A stretch of 64,000 bases of DNA from Mycobacterium sp. OAS707 (GTDB lineage: Bacteria > Actinomycetota > Actinomycetes > Mycobacteriales > Mycobacteriaceae): assembly GCF_014873705.1 (NCBI RefSeq), contig NZ_JADBDS010000006.1, positions 248,001 to 312,000 of the forward strand. Reading direction: 5' to 3'. Shown in pieces: positions 24,140 through 31,806 of this stretch. The notes beneath the pieces are model-generated. The model saw nothing but the letters and a program-made list of their open reading frames with translations. It was not told where the DNA came from and searched no databases. The translations under genes were made by a program, and so were the position numbers. The stretch's first letter is position 1. The number at the start of each line of letters is the position of its first letter.

Positions 24140-25340
24140 TCGCGACCCACGCCAGCGTCGCCACCGTCGCGACGATGTAGATCAGCCCCGCCCAGGCCAG
24201 GTACCACGGGCGGGGGATGACCCAGATCGTCGGCTGCGCGAAGCTCAGCAGCCACGGCACCCCGACGACGGTCAGGACCAACCAACCCCAGCCCAGCACC
24301 CGCGCGCCCGTCCGCTCGCGGAGCGGGCCGTGCAGCAGCCAGATCATCAGCGGAATCAGCCACACCCAGTGATGCGTCCACGAGATCGGCGACAGCAGTA
24401 GGCCGAACAGTTGCACGACGACGATCGCGCCCAGCCGATCGGATGCGCCGCCGATCGCGCGCCACGCCAACACGGCGAGCACGGTGGTGATCGCGATCCC
24501 TGCCAACACCAGTGGCCCATAACCGGCGTCGTGCCCGAGAATCCGCGAGATGCCGCCGCGCCACGACTGGTTGAACGACGTTCCGATCGGGCCCACCCGG
24601 GACGCGTCGCCAAGCAATTCCGTGAAGTAGTAACGGGTTTGGTCGCCGACGACGATGGCCGAGACGGCGATCGTGCCGAAGAACACCACCGCCGAGAACA
24701 GCGCAGCGCCCCAACGTCGGGCACCGACGAAATAGAGGCCCGATACCGCAGGCGTCAGCTTCACCCCCGCGGCCAGCCCGACGAGCAGACCGGACAGCCA
24801 CCATCGTGTGCTGTAGACCGCGTACAGGACGGCGAGCACCAGCAGCACGTTGATCTGCCCGTAGTCGAAATTGCTTCGCAGCGGTTCGAGCCAGATGCCG
24901 ACCGCGGTCCACAACATCGCGATGCGCCGGTCGCCGGCGGGACCGGGCAGCAGTCGCTGGCTGACACGCACGACTCCGTAGAGCGCCGCGATGGTGCCGA
25001 GTTGCCAAGCGAACGCGAGGATTCCGAACGGAATCAGATGCAACGGATAGAACACGACGGCCGCGAACGGCGGGTAGGTGAACGGCAGCGGGAAGTCGGG
25101 CGTCTGGTCGGCGTACACGTAGTCGTACAGGGTGCCGCGATGGTCGAGCGCGCCGGCACCGCCGACGTACACGTGCAGGTCGACGAAGTTGGCGCCGTTG
25201 GGCACCAGGTAGGTCCACGCCAGGCGCGCGGCGATGCTCAGCACCAACAGCACTGGCGCCGCGGCGGCCAGGCGGGCGGGCAGGCGCGGGGCGGCGGCTG
25301 TCGAGGTGGTGTTTATCCGCCCGACTCTATCCACGGTCAC
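24081..25340 (-). CDS. pimE: Polyprenol-phosphate-mannose-dependent mannosyltransferase PimE
   Basis: Membrane glycosyltransferase of the GT-C/GT87 type (419 aa) that adds the fifth, alpha-1,2-linked mannose to phosphatidylinositol mannosides, giving AcPIM5. It has about ten hydrophobic segments. 'GANFVDLHVY' in the first outside loop contains Asp54, at the position of the Asp reported essential in PimE. 'DFPLPFTYPPFAAV', 'NFDYGQINVLL' and 'LSPISWTHHWVWL' are conserved. GTG 25340 (or 25334) was chosen by similarity; the 130 codons upstream are antisense to a secreted protein gene. LpqW, which acts on this branch point, is encoded 5 kb away. Confidence 0.95.
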   Translation of the reverse strand: MTVDRVGRINTTSTAAAPRLPARLAAAAPVLLVLSIAARLAWTYLVPNGANFVDLHVYVGGAGALDHRGTLYDYVYADQTPDFPLPFTYPPFAAVVFYPLHLIPFGILAFAWQLGTIAALYGVVRVSQRLLPGPAGDRRIAMLWTAVGIWLEPLRSNFDYGQINVLLVLAVLYAVYSTRWWLSGLLVGLAAGVKLTPAVSGLYFVGARRWGAALFSAVVFFGTIAVSAIVVGDQTRYYFTELLGDASRVGPIGTSFNQSWRGGISRILGHDAGYGPLVLAGIAITTVLAVLAWRAIGGASDRLGAIVVVQLFGLLLSPISWTHHWVWLIPLMIWLLHGPLRERTGARVLGWGWLVLTVVGVPWLLSFAQPTIWVIPRPWYLAWAGLIYIVATVATLAWVATTGSRRSRLSPEPSADRSR

Positions 25341-25452
25341 CGAAGCCCTTCGTATCCGTAACGGTTGAATAACCGCCACACGTGTCACTTGAGTAACACC
25401 AGTAACTGGACGACTGTCGGGCCCAGGCGTGCCTTCAACGATTGGGAGAACC

Positions 25453-25995
25453 ATGAAATTCACCAGGAAAATGCTTGCCACCAGCATGATCACCGCTGCG
25501 AGCGCAGCCGGGCTTGCGCTGGGGCTCAGCGCAACGGCCGCAGCTGATCCCGCCGCGGCCCCCGCCCCGACTCCGGGCGTGCCGGGCCTGCCGTTCCTCC
25601 AGCAGCTCGCCACCAATCCGGGTACGGCAACGAGCCTCATGCAGGGCCTCACGTCGTTCCTCGGCACCGCGCAAACCGCCGCCGCACCTGCCGCGGCACC
25701 CGCCGCGGGGCCGTCAACTGCAACCGCGTCGCTCACGCTTCCTCAGGCTCCGGCGGCGGCTCCCGCCCCCGCGGCACCGCTGGCCGCGCCGCAGAACCTG
25801 CTGACGTCGGTGCCGGGTGCCCTGGCGTCGTTGATGCCGGCAGGCACACCGTTTGCCGGTCTCCTGCCGTCCGCACCGACGGCGCCCGCCGCGGCCGCGC
25901 CCGCAGCTGCCGCCGCTCCGGTGGCCGCCGCACCAGCGGCGCCGGCGAGCCAAGCCATCGCACCGCTGCTGATGCCGCTGTCGGCACTGCCGTGA
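25453..25995 (+). CDS. Ala/Pro-rich secreted protein (Rv1158c-like)
   Basis: 180-residue exported protein with a clear signal peptide (1-34, cleavage after 'ATAAA') and a mature part of which over half is Ala or Pro, alternating with short hydrophobic 'LLTSVPGALASLMPAG' segments. ATG 25453 follows gggaga. By position between pimE and a second Ala/Pro-rich gene it corresponds to Rv1158c. Function unknown; such proteins are culture-filtrate or wall components. 56 bp separate it from the next gene, so an operon is likely. Confidence 0.82.
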   Translation: MKFTRKMLATSMITAASAAGLALGLSATAAADPAAAPAPTPGVPGLPFLQQLATNPGTATSLMQGLTSFLGTAQTAAAPAAAPAAGPSTATASLTLPQAPAAAPAPAAPLAAPQNLLTSVPGALASLMPAGTPFAGLLPSAPTAPAAAAPAAAAAPVAAAPAAPASQAIAPLLMPLSALP

Positions 25996-26051
25996 CGGCG
26001 GTCGGCGCGCGTCACTGAATACAAACCAGGCAACCAGGAATCGGGGAAACC

Positions 26052-26981
26052 ATGTCATCGATTAGGACGACGTTCGCCGGCATCAGCGCCGCTGTCGGCT
26101 CGTCGGTAGCACTACTGCTGGGTGGAATGACACCGGTGGCCAACGCCGACCCGGCGCCGCCGCTTCCGATCGATGCGGTGCAGGCGCCGGGTCTTTCGGC
26201 GGTGCAGGGCATCGGTCCGGTGATCCAGCGCGCCGCTGCGGATCCGACTAATGCGGCTTCGGAGTTGATGGCCGCCGCGGCGGCATTCGCGGGCAACTCG
26301 GCGTTGCCTTCGGATTCGCGGAACGTGGCGACGGCGGTGAATCAGTTCGTCGCCCACGTCCCCGCGCCCGGCGCCGTCCCGGGTACCGAGGCGCATCTGC
26401 CTGCGGGTGTCGACCCTGCGCATGCCGTCGGGCCCGCGCCGCAGGCCGCCCCGGTCGCCGCGCCGATCCCCGACGCTGCACCGGCACCGGCCGCTGTCCC
26501 GGCGCCCGCTCCTGCCCCGCTTCCTGCGCCCGATGCGGCGGCTCCGGCCGCTGCGCCCGCGTTCGGTCCCGACGCTCCGCCGACGCAGGACTTCATGTAC
26601 CCGTCGATCAGTAACGGGTGCCTGGCCGACGGCAGCAATGTGTTCGCGACCGCGATCTCGGTTGCGGGCCCGGCCAAGATCCCCGCACCTGGACCCGCAG
26701 CGGGTCAGACGGCATACGTGTTCACCGCGATCGGGACGCCGGCGCCGGCCGCCGAGCAGAAACTGCCACTGAACGTCACCTGGGTCAATCTGACGACGGG
26801 CAAGTCGGGCAGCGCGACACTGAAGCCCCGCCCGGACATCAACCCGAATGGCCCGACGACGCTGTCGGCAATCGTGGACACCGGCTCGGGCAGCATCATC
26901 TCGACGATTTTCGGGCAGGTCACCACCGTCGAGAAGCAGTGTCAGTTCATGCCGACCATCGGCTCGACGGTCGTCCCTTAG
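26052..26981 (+). CDS. Ala/Pro-rich secreted protein (Rv1157c-like)
   Basis: 309-residue exported protein. Signal peptide 1-33 ending 'VANADP', a helical segment (about 34-100), and an Ala/Pro linker (about 135-185, nearly all A and P). A C-terminal folded domain (about 190-309) of beta-sandwich appearance has conserved Cys pairs ('SNGCLADGSN', 'EKQCQF') and 'LNVTWVNLTTGKSG'. Probably surface exposed or released. Second gene of the pair begun at 25453; transcription ends at the 17-bp stem hairpin at 26995. Confidence 0.82.
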   Translation: MSSIRTTFAGISAAVGSSVALLLGGMTPVANADPAPPLPIDAVQAPGLSAVQGIGPVIQRAAADPTNAASELMAAAAAFAGNSALPSDSRNVATAVNQFVAHVPAPGAVPGTEAHLPAGVDPAHAVGPAPQAAPVAAPIPDAAPAPAAVPAPAPAPLPAPDAAAPAAAPAFGPDAPPTQDFMYPSISNGCLADGSNVFATAISVAGPAKIPAPGPAAGQTAYVFTAIGTPAPAAEQKLPLNVTWVNLTTGKSGSATLKPRPDINPNGPTTLSAIVDTGSGSIISTIFGQVTTVEKQCQFMPTIGSTVVP

Positions 26982-26994
26982 CTCGCGTCCAAAT

Positions 26995-27039
26995 AGAATT
27001 CCCGGTCGTTATCCGTCGCGATTAACGACCGGGAATTCT
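26995..27039 (+). terminator. Long perfect terminator stem
   Basis: 17-bp perfect inverted repeat (26995-27011 with 27023-27039) around an 11-nt loop, 14 bp after the Rv1157c-like stop, followed by gtttcg. It is longer and less GC-rich than the other terminators here and contains a GAATTC in each arm. It also marks the left edge of the accessory insert. Confidence 0.85.
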
Positions 27040-27302
27040 GTTTCGCGGGACCGGCGCTATTTTTGACGGAAGTGGTAATTACTCCGTGCTGCCTGATTGA
27101 ATTCGGAAGTAAATACACCGTTTCGTTAGCGGACATACAGCCAGGTCAGCGGCGTTGATATTTGAAATAGGAAATGCGTAGCCTAGGCGGCGCCGCCCGA
27201 ATTTTCGAGTACTCGAATACTCGACTCGTTCACCCGGGCCGAACTTAATCTCCCTTTCGACAGCATTCCCGCGTCCGCGGGACTACTCGGGGGAGGTCAA
27301 TC
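27040..27302. promoter_or_regulatory. AT-rich promoter region of the repeat-protein gene
   Basis: No gene is seen between the terminator and the ATG at 27303. A possible sigma-A-like promoter is TTGATA (27155-27160), 18-nt spacer, TAGCCT (27179-27184). Just downstream, the perfect palindrome TCGAGTACTCGA (27205-27216) continues into two further ACTCG words up to 27228, an operator-like cluster. The ribosome site ggggagg (about 27290-27296) precedes the ATG. Confidence 0.45.
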
Positions 27303-29744
27303 ATGGGGTACGGACGTTATGTCGGTCGAATCGGGGGATTAGCGGTAGCGCTGGGCATCGGCGTCGGGATGGCCGCGGCGCCGTGGGTGGCGTCGGCGAA
27401 ACCGCCGTCAGACAAGTCATCGGACTCGGCATCGTCCACCTCATCGCCGTCCTCGGCATCGACGACGAACACGTCGCCGACGACAAAGAAGCCGTCCACC
27501 CCAGGCTCCACGAAGGGCGTCAAGGGCAACATCAGCATTTCCGTCGACGGGGTGCAGCGAGTCGACCACGGTGACGCTCAGGCGACCACAACTTACGGGC
27601 AGGGCTCGACGGCAGTTGCCAAGGGCGCCAACACGATTGCAGATGCGAGCAACTGCATCGGCTGTTCGGCCACCGCCACAGGCACTGGTGCGACGGCGAG
27701 CACCGCCGGCAGCGATCCCGCCAATCCCGGAAGCGGTAACAATGCCACCGCCACCGGCGCGGGCAGCACCGCTTTGGCCGGAGCCAACGGCAGCAACAAC
27801 ATTGGAAACACCGCGACCGCGACGGACGGCAGTACCGCTTACGCCGGCTCGTTCGGTGGCGGCAACGTTGGCAACACCGCCAACGCCACGGGCGGCAGCA
27901 CGGCCTATGCAGGCAGTGGCGTGCAACTGCCGGAAGACCCCAACGATCCTGGGATCGTTGTGGTCGCTGGTAGCAACAACGTCGGCAACATCGCGGAGGC
28001 CACCAACGGAAGCACGGCCTCCGCCGGTTCTCTCGGCGACGGCAACCTCAGCAACACGGCGACCGCCAGTGACGGCAGCAACGCTGTGGCCGGCGGCGGT
28101 GCAGTTCTGGCTCACGACTTCTCCACCGGAAACAACAACTACCTCAACACCGCCGACGCCACGAACGGCGGCATCGCAGGCGCTGGTGCTTCCGGCGACG
28201 GAAACTACGACAACCACGCCACCGCCAGCACTGGCGGTGCCGCCGACGCAGGCACCGACGGAAGCAACAACTACAGCAACAAGGCGACAGCCTCCAACGG
28301 TGCCGTGGCTCTCGCCGGGGCTCAGGGATCCGAAAACACGGGAAACGTCGCAACGGCGTCCGGCAATCCCGACGACGAGACGTTCACCGTGACGCAGGCC
28401 TTTGCCGGCTCGTTCGGCAGCGGCAATGACGACAACACAGCGATCGCTACAGACACCGTCGTTGACGGCTCGGAAGCCATGGCCAGCGCCGGGTCCTTCG
28501 GATCGTTCTCCGGTGAGTCCACGTCCAACGACGACAACACGGCCGTCGCCACGGACGGCATGGCTGTAGCGGGTTCGGATGGCACCGGCAACGAAAACAA
28601 CAAAGCCGAGACCACCAATGGCGTGGCGCTCGCCGGCACGCTAGGCAACGACAACCACGACAACGATGCGGTGGCCACCGATGGCGGCTTCGCTTCCGCC
28701 GGTGCATTCGGCAGTGACAACAACCTGAACACTGCGGAGGCCAACACGGGCTTGGCGGTCGCAGGCGGCGGGGATCTGTTCGGTAGCTCCGCGGCGCCGG
28801 GTGATCACAACACCGACAACCACGCGTACACCGACAGCGAGGGCACGGCCTATGCGGGCGCCGCCGGCAGTTACAACGACGGCAACAACGCCGGGGCAAG
28901 CACCGGCGGAACCGCCTATGCCGGATACAACGGCGGCTTCGATGACACCACGGGGAATGCCGGAAACGACGGCAACTTCGCCATCGCCACCGATGGCGGC
29001 ACGGCAACGGCGGGCTCCAACGGCAACGGCAACAACAGCAACTGGGCCATCGCCACCGGCACCTCCGCCGACGGCACCTTCTCCAGCCAGGCGACCGCGG
29101 GCTCCTACGGCAACGGCAACGACACCAATCAGGCCTACGCCTTCGACGGCAGCATGGCGTCGGCCGGCGAGGGCGGTAACTCCAACGTCGACAACTACGC
29201 CTCCGCAGAAGGCGGGGCGGACGGCATCAGCTTCGCCACCGCGGGAATCCAAGGAGACTCCAACACCAACAACCACGCCGAAGCGGTGAACGGCAGCGAG
29301 GCGTACGCCGCGGAGGTGGGCGATTTCAACGTCAACAATTACGCCAAGTCCACCGACAACAGCTATGCGAGCGCGGGCATCTGGGGCAGCAACAACCTCA
29401 ACAACACCGCCACTGCCGAAACCGACAGCGGCGCGCAGGTGGCCAGCTTCGGGAGTTTCCTGCCAGGCGAAGGCAACACCGGCAACGTCGGCACCGCGAC
29501 CAACGGCAGTGCGGCTGAGGCCGCATACGGGTCATCCAGCAGCGACGGCAACGTAGCCACCGCCAGCGACGGCGGATTTGCGAGGGCGGGGACGGCCAGC
29601 GTAGATGCCGACGACAACAACGCCACCGCCACGGGAGTCGACAGCTTCGCGTCCGCAGGCTCGTACGGTACCGGCGACCCGTACTCGGGATGGGACGTCA
29701 CCGCCGGCCCCGGCCAATCGGTCTGCGAACCGGATGCTTGCTAG
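27303..29744 (+). CDS. Secreted Asn/Ala/Gly tandem-repeat protein, predicted beta-solenoid (813 aa)
   Basis: Not a family I recognise by name. Residues 1-32 form a signal peptide ('GLAVALGIGVGMAAAPWVASA'). About 33-72 is a Ser/Thr/Pro/Lys linker and about 73-130 an entry segment with Cys118 and Cys121. From about 140 to 790 there are about 26 imperfect repeats of 21-22 residues with consensus GxxNxxNxAxAtxGsxAxAGsx, some carrying loop insertions. The end has Cys807 and Cys813. These are the only four cysteines, two at each end of the repeat array. The array is strongly acidic with almost no Lys or Arg. Two alternating A-x-A strands per turn predict a parallel beta-solenoid. There is no PE domain and no GGA/GGN texture, so it is not PE_PGRS. 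Surface or secreted structural or adhesive protein is inferred. Confidence 0.85.
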   Translation: MGYGRYVGRIGGLAVALGIGVGMAAAPWVASAKPPSDKSSDSASSTSSPSSASTTNTSPTTKKPSTPGSTKGVKGNISISVDGVQRVDHGDAQATTTYGQGSTAVAKGANTIADASNCIGCSATATGTGATASTAGSDPANPGSGNNATATGAGSTALAGANGSNNIGNTATATDGSTAYAGSFGGGNVGNTANATGGSTAYAGSGVQLPEDPNDPGIVVVAGSNNVGNIAEATNGSTASAGSLGDGNLSNTATASDGSNAVAGGGAVLAHDFSTGNNNYLNTADATNGGIAGAGASGDGNYDNHATASTGGAADAGTDGSNNYSNKATASNGAVALAGAQGSENTGNVATASGNPDDETFTVTQAFAGSFGSGNDDNTAIATDTVVDGSEAMASAGSFGSFSGESTSNDDNTAVATDGMAVAGSDGTGNENNKAETTNGVALAGTLGNDNHDNDAVATDGGFASAGAFGSDNNLNTAEANTGLAVAGGGDLFGSSAAPGDHNTDNHAYTDSEGTAYAGAAGSYNDGNNAGASTGGTAYAGYNGGFDDTTGNAGNDGNFAIATDGGTATAGSNGNGNNSNWAIATGTSADGTFSSQATAGSYGNGNDTNQAYAFDGSMASAGEGGNSNVDNYASAEGGADGISFATAGIQGDSNTNNHAEAVNGSEAYAAEVGDFNVNNYAKSTDNSYASAGIWGSNNLNNTATAETDSGAQVASFGSFLPGEGNTGNVGTATNGSAAEAAYGSSSSDGNVATASDGGFARAGTASVDADDNNATATGVDSFASAGSYGTGDPYSGWDVTAGPGQSVCEPDAC

Positions 29745-29887
29745 TAGGCCATGAAGAGGATTGCATCCCGGTCGTACTCGCGGCCGGGATGCGCCTCGGT
29801 CAAGTGAGCCTGGGCTTTTTCGACGAGATCGTCCTCGTCCTTGCCGGTGATCGCCTCACCGCAGGGGCAGTTCAAATGAGTCTTCAT
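29741..29887 (-). CDS. DUF1059-like small protein (48 aa)
   Basis: Complete short gene missed by length cut-offs. ATG 29887 to TAG 29741-29743. The product begins MKTHLNCPCGEAITG and continues with an acidic helix 'KDEDDLVEKAQAHLTEAHPG', ending in AILFMAY. The N-terminal CPC pair followed by 'ITGKDEDDLVEKAQAHL' resembles DUF1059 proteins, which are small, cytosolic and of unknown function. Its stop codon shares the palindromic CTAG with the stop of the repeat-protein gene, and a terminator-like hairpin lies inside its 3' half. Divergent from the nitroreductase. Confidence 0.75.
   Translation of the reverse strand: MKTHLNCPCGEAITGKDEDDLVEKAQAHLTEAHPGREYDRDAILFMAY
29763..29792 (+). terminator. 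Terminator hairpin inside the DUF1059-like gene
   Basis: 12-bp stem with one G-T wobble (29763-29774 with 29781-29792, GCATCCCGG...CCGGGATGC), 19 bp past the repeat-protein stop. It sits in coding sequence of the opposite-strand 48-aa gene, so the same bases appear to serve as terminator and as codons. Confidence 0.6.
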
Positions 29888-29913
29888 GTGTTCACAATCG
29901 CATATCGGCCAAG

Positions 29914-30588
29914 ATGGCGGTCATGGACTTCTCCGACGTCATCCGCACAACGGGCGCCACCCGCCGGTTCGCCGACGACCCGCTGCCCGACGAGGTGCTC
30001 GAGCGCATCCTCGACAATGCCCGATTCGCGCCGAGCGGCGGCAACCGTCAAGGCGTGCGTGTGATCGTCGTCCGGGACCGCGCGACCCGTGAGGCGATCG
30101 TCGAGCTGAGCGTCACGGGTGCGCGACGGTATATCGCGCAAACCAAAAACGGTGAGGGGCCGTGGAATCCCGTGCAGCCCATGAAGGTTTCGCCCGAAGA
30201 GGTGGCTGCCACCGAAGTGCCGCCCTACCTAGGCGCGCCGGTCCTTGGCGCAGGCGCCGTGCTCGTCGTCACGGTCGATCTCAATGTCTGTGCGGCGTTC
30301 GACCAGAACCTCGACCGCATCGGCCTCATCGCAGGCGCGTCGGTCTATCCGTTCGTCTGGAGCATCCTGCTGTCCGCGCGAAATGAAGGATACGGCGGCG
30401 TGCTGACCACGATGGCGGTCGCTGAGGAGCCTGCTGTCAAGGAACTGCTCGGCATCCCGGACGACTATGCGATCGCGGCCATCCTTCCGATCGGCAAGCC
30501 GGTCAAGCAGGTCAGCAAGCTCACCCGTAAGCCGGTCAACGAACTCGCGACCCGCGAGCGTTTCGACGGCGAGCCGTTTGGCGCCTAG
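29914..30588 (+). CDS. Nitroreductase-family flavoprotein
   Basis: 224-residue FMN-dependent oxidoreductase. The family N-terminus 'RTTGATRRFADDPLPDEVLERILDNARFAPSGGNRQG' (about 9-47) holds the FMN phosphate-binding Arg residues and the PSGGN loop. 'PFVWSILLSARNEGYGGVLTT' and 'LGIPDDYAIAAILPIGKP' are typical C-terminal blocks. It likely reduces nitro- or quinone-type compounds with NAD(P)H; substrate not predictable. ATG 29914 or 29923 (3 codons later) could be used. It lies within the accessory insert, divergent from the DUF1059-like gene by 26 bp. Confidence 0.88.
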   Translation: MAVMDFSDVIRTTGATRRFADDPLPDEVLERILDNARFAPSGGNRQGVRVIVVRDRATREAIVELSVTGARRYIAQTKNGEGPWNPVQPMKVSPEEVAATEVPPYLGAPVLGAGAVLVVTVDLNVCAAFDQNLDRIGLIAGASVYPFVWSILLSARNEGYGGVLTTMAVAEEPAVKELLGIPDDYAIAAILPIGKPVKQVSKLTRKPVNELATRERFDGEPFGA

Positions 30589-30621
30589 GTGTCGCAGCGC
30601 GATAACAGTTCGGCAGTTAGC

Positions 30622-30654
30622 CAGACTCGAAGCAGACTCGAACCAGACTCGAAG
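30622..30654. repeat. Three tandem 11-bp repeats upstream of a recombinase-like gene
   Basis: CAGACTCGAAG, CAGACTCGAAC and CAGACTCGAAG follow each other without gaps (30622-30632, 30633-30643, 30644-30654). They lie 48 bp before the degenerate recombinase gene. Iterated sites of this size are typical for regulator or recombinase binding. The word ACTCGA also recurs in the cluster at 27205-27228 at the other side of the insert. Confidence 0.8.
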
Positions 30655-30679
30655 CGGCGTTCTCTCTTCCGCTGACCGC

Positions 30680-30693
30680 GGTCTCATGAGACC
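30680..30693. promoter_or_regulatory. 14-bp perfect palindrome before the recombinase-like gene
   Basis: GGTCTCATGAGACC is perfectly self-complementary and ends 8 bp before the GTG start at 30702. With the triple repeat just upstream it could form a compact operator or recombination site. Confidence 0.5.
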
Positions 30694-30701
30694 TTGGGTT
30701 C

Positions 30702-31091
30702 GTGACCTGCACGCTGGGCTACGCAACAGCCAGCACCGTCGAGCACAACCTTGAGGGACAGCTCGCGGAACTGAACGCTGCAGGCGTCGACCCTAGGCGC
30801 GTGTTCACCGACAAGTTGTCCGACTCCGCCGAGCGCGTGCGCGCCGGCCTGCACGCGATGCTGAGCTACGCGCGTTCCGGTGACACGGTCATCGTCGTGG
30901 CAATCGACCGGCTCGGCCGGTCCGCCGCCGAGGTGACGCGGACCATCGCCGACCTCACCGACCGCGGAATCCGGCTGCGCACACTGAAAGAGGGACTCGA
31001 CACAGGTACCGCGACCGGACGCGTCGTCGCCCACATCCTGACGTCGCTGGCGCAGCTCGATGTCGAGCACGAGCAGCACCGCGCGAGCTAG
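30702..31091 (+). CDS. Truncated, degenerate serine recombinase (resolvase N-terminal domain)
   Basis: 129 residues covering only the catalytic domain of the resolvase/invertase family. Ser11 in 'YATASTVEH' aligns with the catalytic Ser of YARVSTxxQ, but the conserved Arg of that motif is Thr9. 'AIDRLGRSAAEV' (Asp69, Arg70, Arg73) retains the second Arg cluster, and 'EGLDTGTATGRVVAHILTSLAQLDVEHEQ' is the usual following helix. The helix-turn-helix DNA-binding part is missing; the frame stops right after 'HRAS'. Probably catalytically dead, a remnant of the element that brought in this segment, or a co-opted regulator. GTG start. Confidence 0.75.
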   Translation: MTCTLGYATASTVEHNLEGQLAELNAAGVDPRRVFTDKLSDSAERVRAGLHAMLSYARSGDTVIVVAIDRLGRSAAEVTRTIADLTDRGIRLRTLKEGLDTGTATGRVVAHILTSLAQLDVEHEQHRAS

Positions 31092-31112
31092 GCCTTCGCC
31101 GGGTTGAACGGC

Positions 31113-31691
31113 TCAGGCCTTCGCCGCCTTCGCTGCTGCCTTCGCCTGCTTCTTGTACGACCGCACCTTCTCGAGCGAACCCGCATCCTTGACGTCGGCG
31201 ATCGACATGAACGACCCGGCCTTGCCGTAGTCCCCTGCTGCCTCACGCCAGCCCTTCGGCGTCACGCCGTACTGCTTGCCGAGCAGCGCCAGGAAGATCT
31301 TCGCCTTCTGTTCGCCGAATCCGGGCAATGACTTGATCCGACGCAGCACCTCGGCTCCGTCCGGATCGCCTGCCGTCCACAGCGCCGACGCCTCGCCGCC
31401 GTACTGGTCGACGACGATTTGCGCCAGTGCCTGGATCCGCTTGGCCATCGATCCCGGAAAGCGGTGAATCGCAGGCGTTTTCGAACACAGAGCCGCGAAT
31501 TCCTCGGGGTTGTAGTCGGCGATTTCGCGGGCGTCCACTCCGCCGATGCGGTCGGCGATCTTCTTCGGTCCTGCGAACGCGGCTTCCATGGGGTACTGCT
31601 GATCCAGCAGCATCCCCACCAGCAGCGCGAAGGGATTGGACTCCAGCAGCGCGTCGGCCGCCGGATCTTGAACTAGCTGCAGTTTCGCCAC
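31113..31691 (-). CDS. HhH-GPD-type base-excision repair protein (Rv1156-like)
   Basis: 192-residue protein of the actinobacterial HhH-GPD family (about TIGR03252 size), orthologue by position of Rv1156. Residues about 1-60 contain 'NPFALLVGMLLDQQYPMEAAFAGP', resembling the first helices of the DNA glycosylase fold. 'IKSLPGFGEQKAKIFLALLGKQYG' (about 118-141) is the helix-hairpin-helix. The C-terminus is a Lys/Ala tail. A DNA glycosylase role is likely, although the catalytic Asp position is not obvious to me. Convergent with the recombinase remnant; the vertical backbone resumes here. Confidence 0.85.
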   Translation of the reverse strand: MAKLQLVQDPAADALLESNPFALLVGMLLDQQYPMEAAFAGPKKIADRIGGVDAREIADYNPEEFAALCSKTPAIHRFPGSMAKRIQALAQIVVDQYGGEASALWTAGDPDGAEVLRRIKSLPGFGEQKAKIFLALLGKQYGVTPKGWREAAGDYGKAGSFMSIADVKDAGSLEKVRSYKKQAKAAAKAAKA

Positions 31692-31806
31692 GCGGCCAGT
31701 CTAGAACGCGTGTTTCACCTTGGAGTTCCCTGGGAACTAGCTTATTGTGACGCAGGTCTCACGAGGCTGTCGCATGCGCAACTACACATGGAGGTCAGGA
31801 GTCACC

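Noticed and set aside
25341..25736. N-terminal extension of pimE
   Set aside because: Lies antisense to the Ala/Pro-rich secreted gene and is low complexity Ala; the enzyme's similarity begins near 25340.
27441..29701. Several long minus-strand and alternate plus-strand frames across the repeat-protein gene
   Set aside because: Their repetitiveness mirrors the real frame's 66-bp period; none has a ribosome site or signal peptide.
27303..29744. PE_PGRS classification of the repeat protein
   Set aside because: No PE domain; a Sec signal peptide is present and the repeat is N/A/G with a 22-residue period rather than GGA/GGN.
30622..30654. CRISPR array
   Set aside because: Only three contiguous 11-bp units without spacers and no cas genes in the window.
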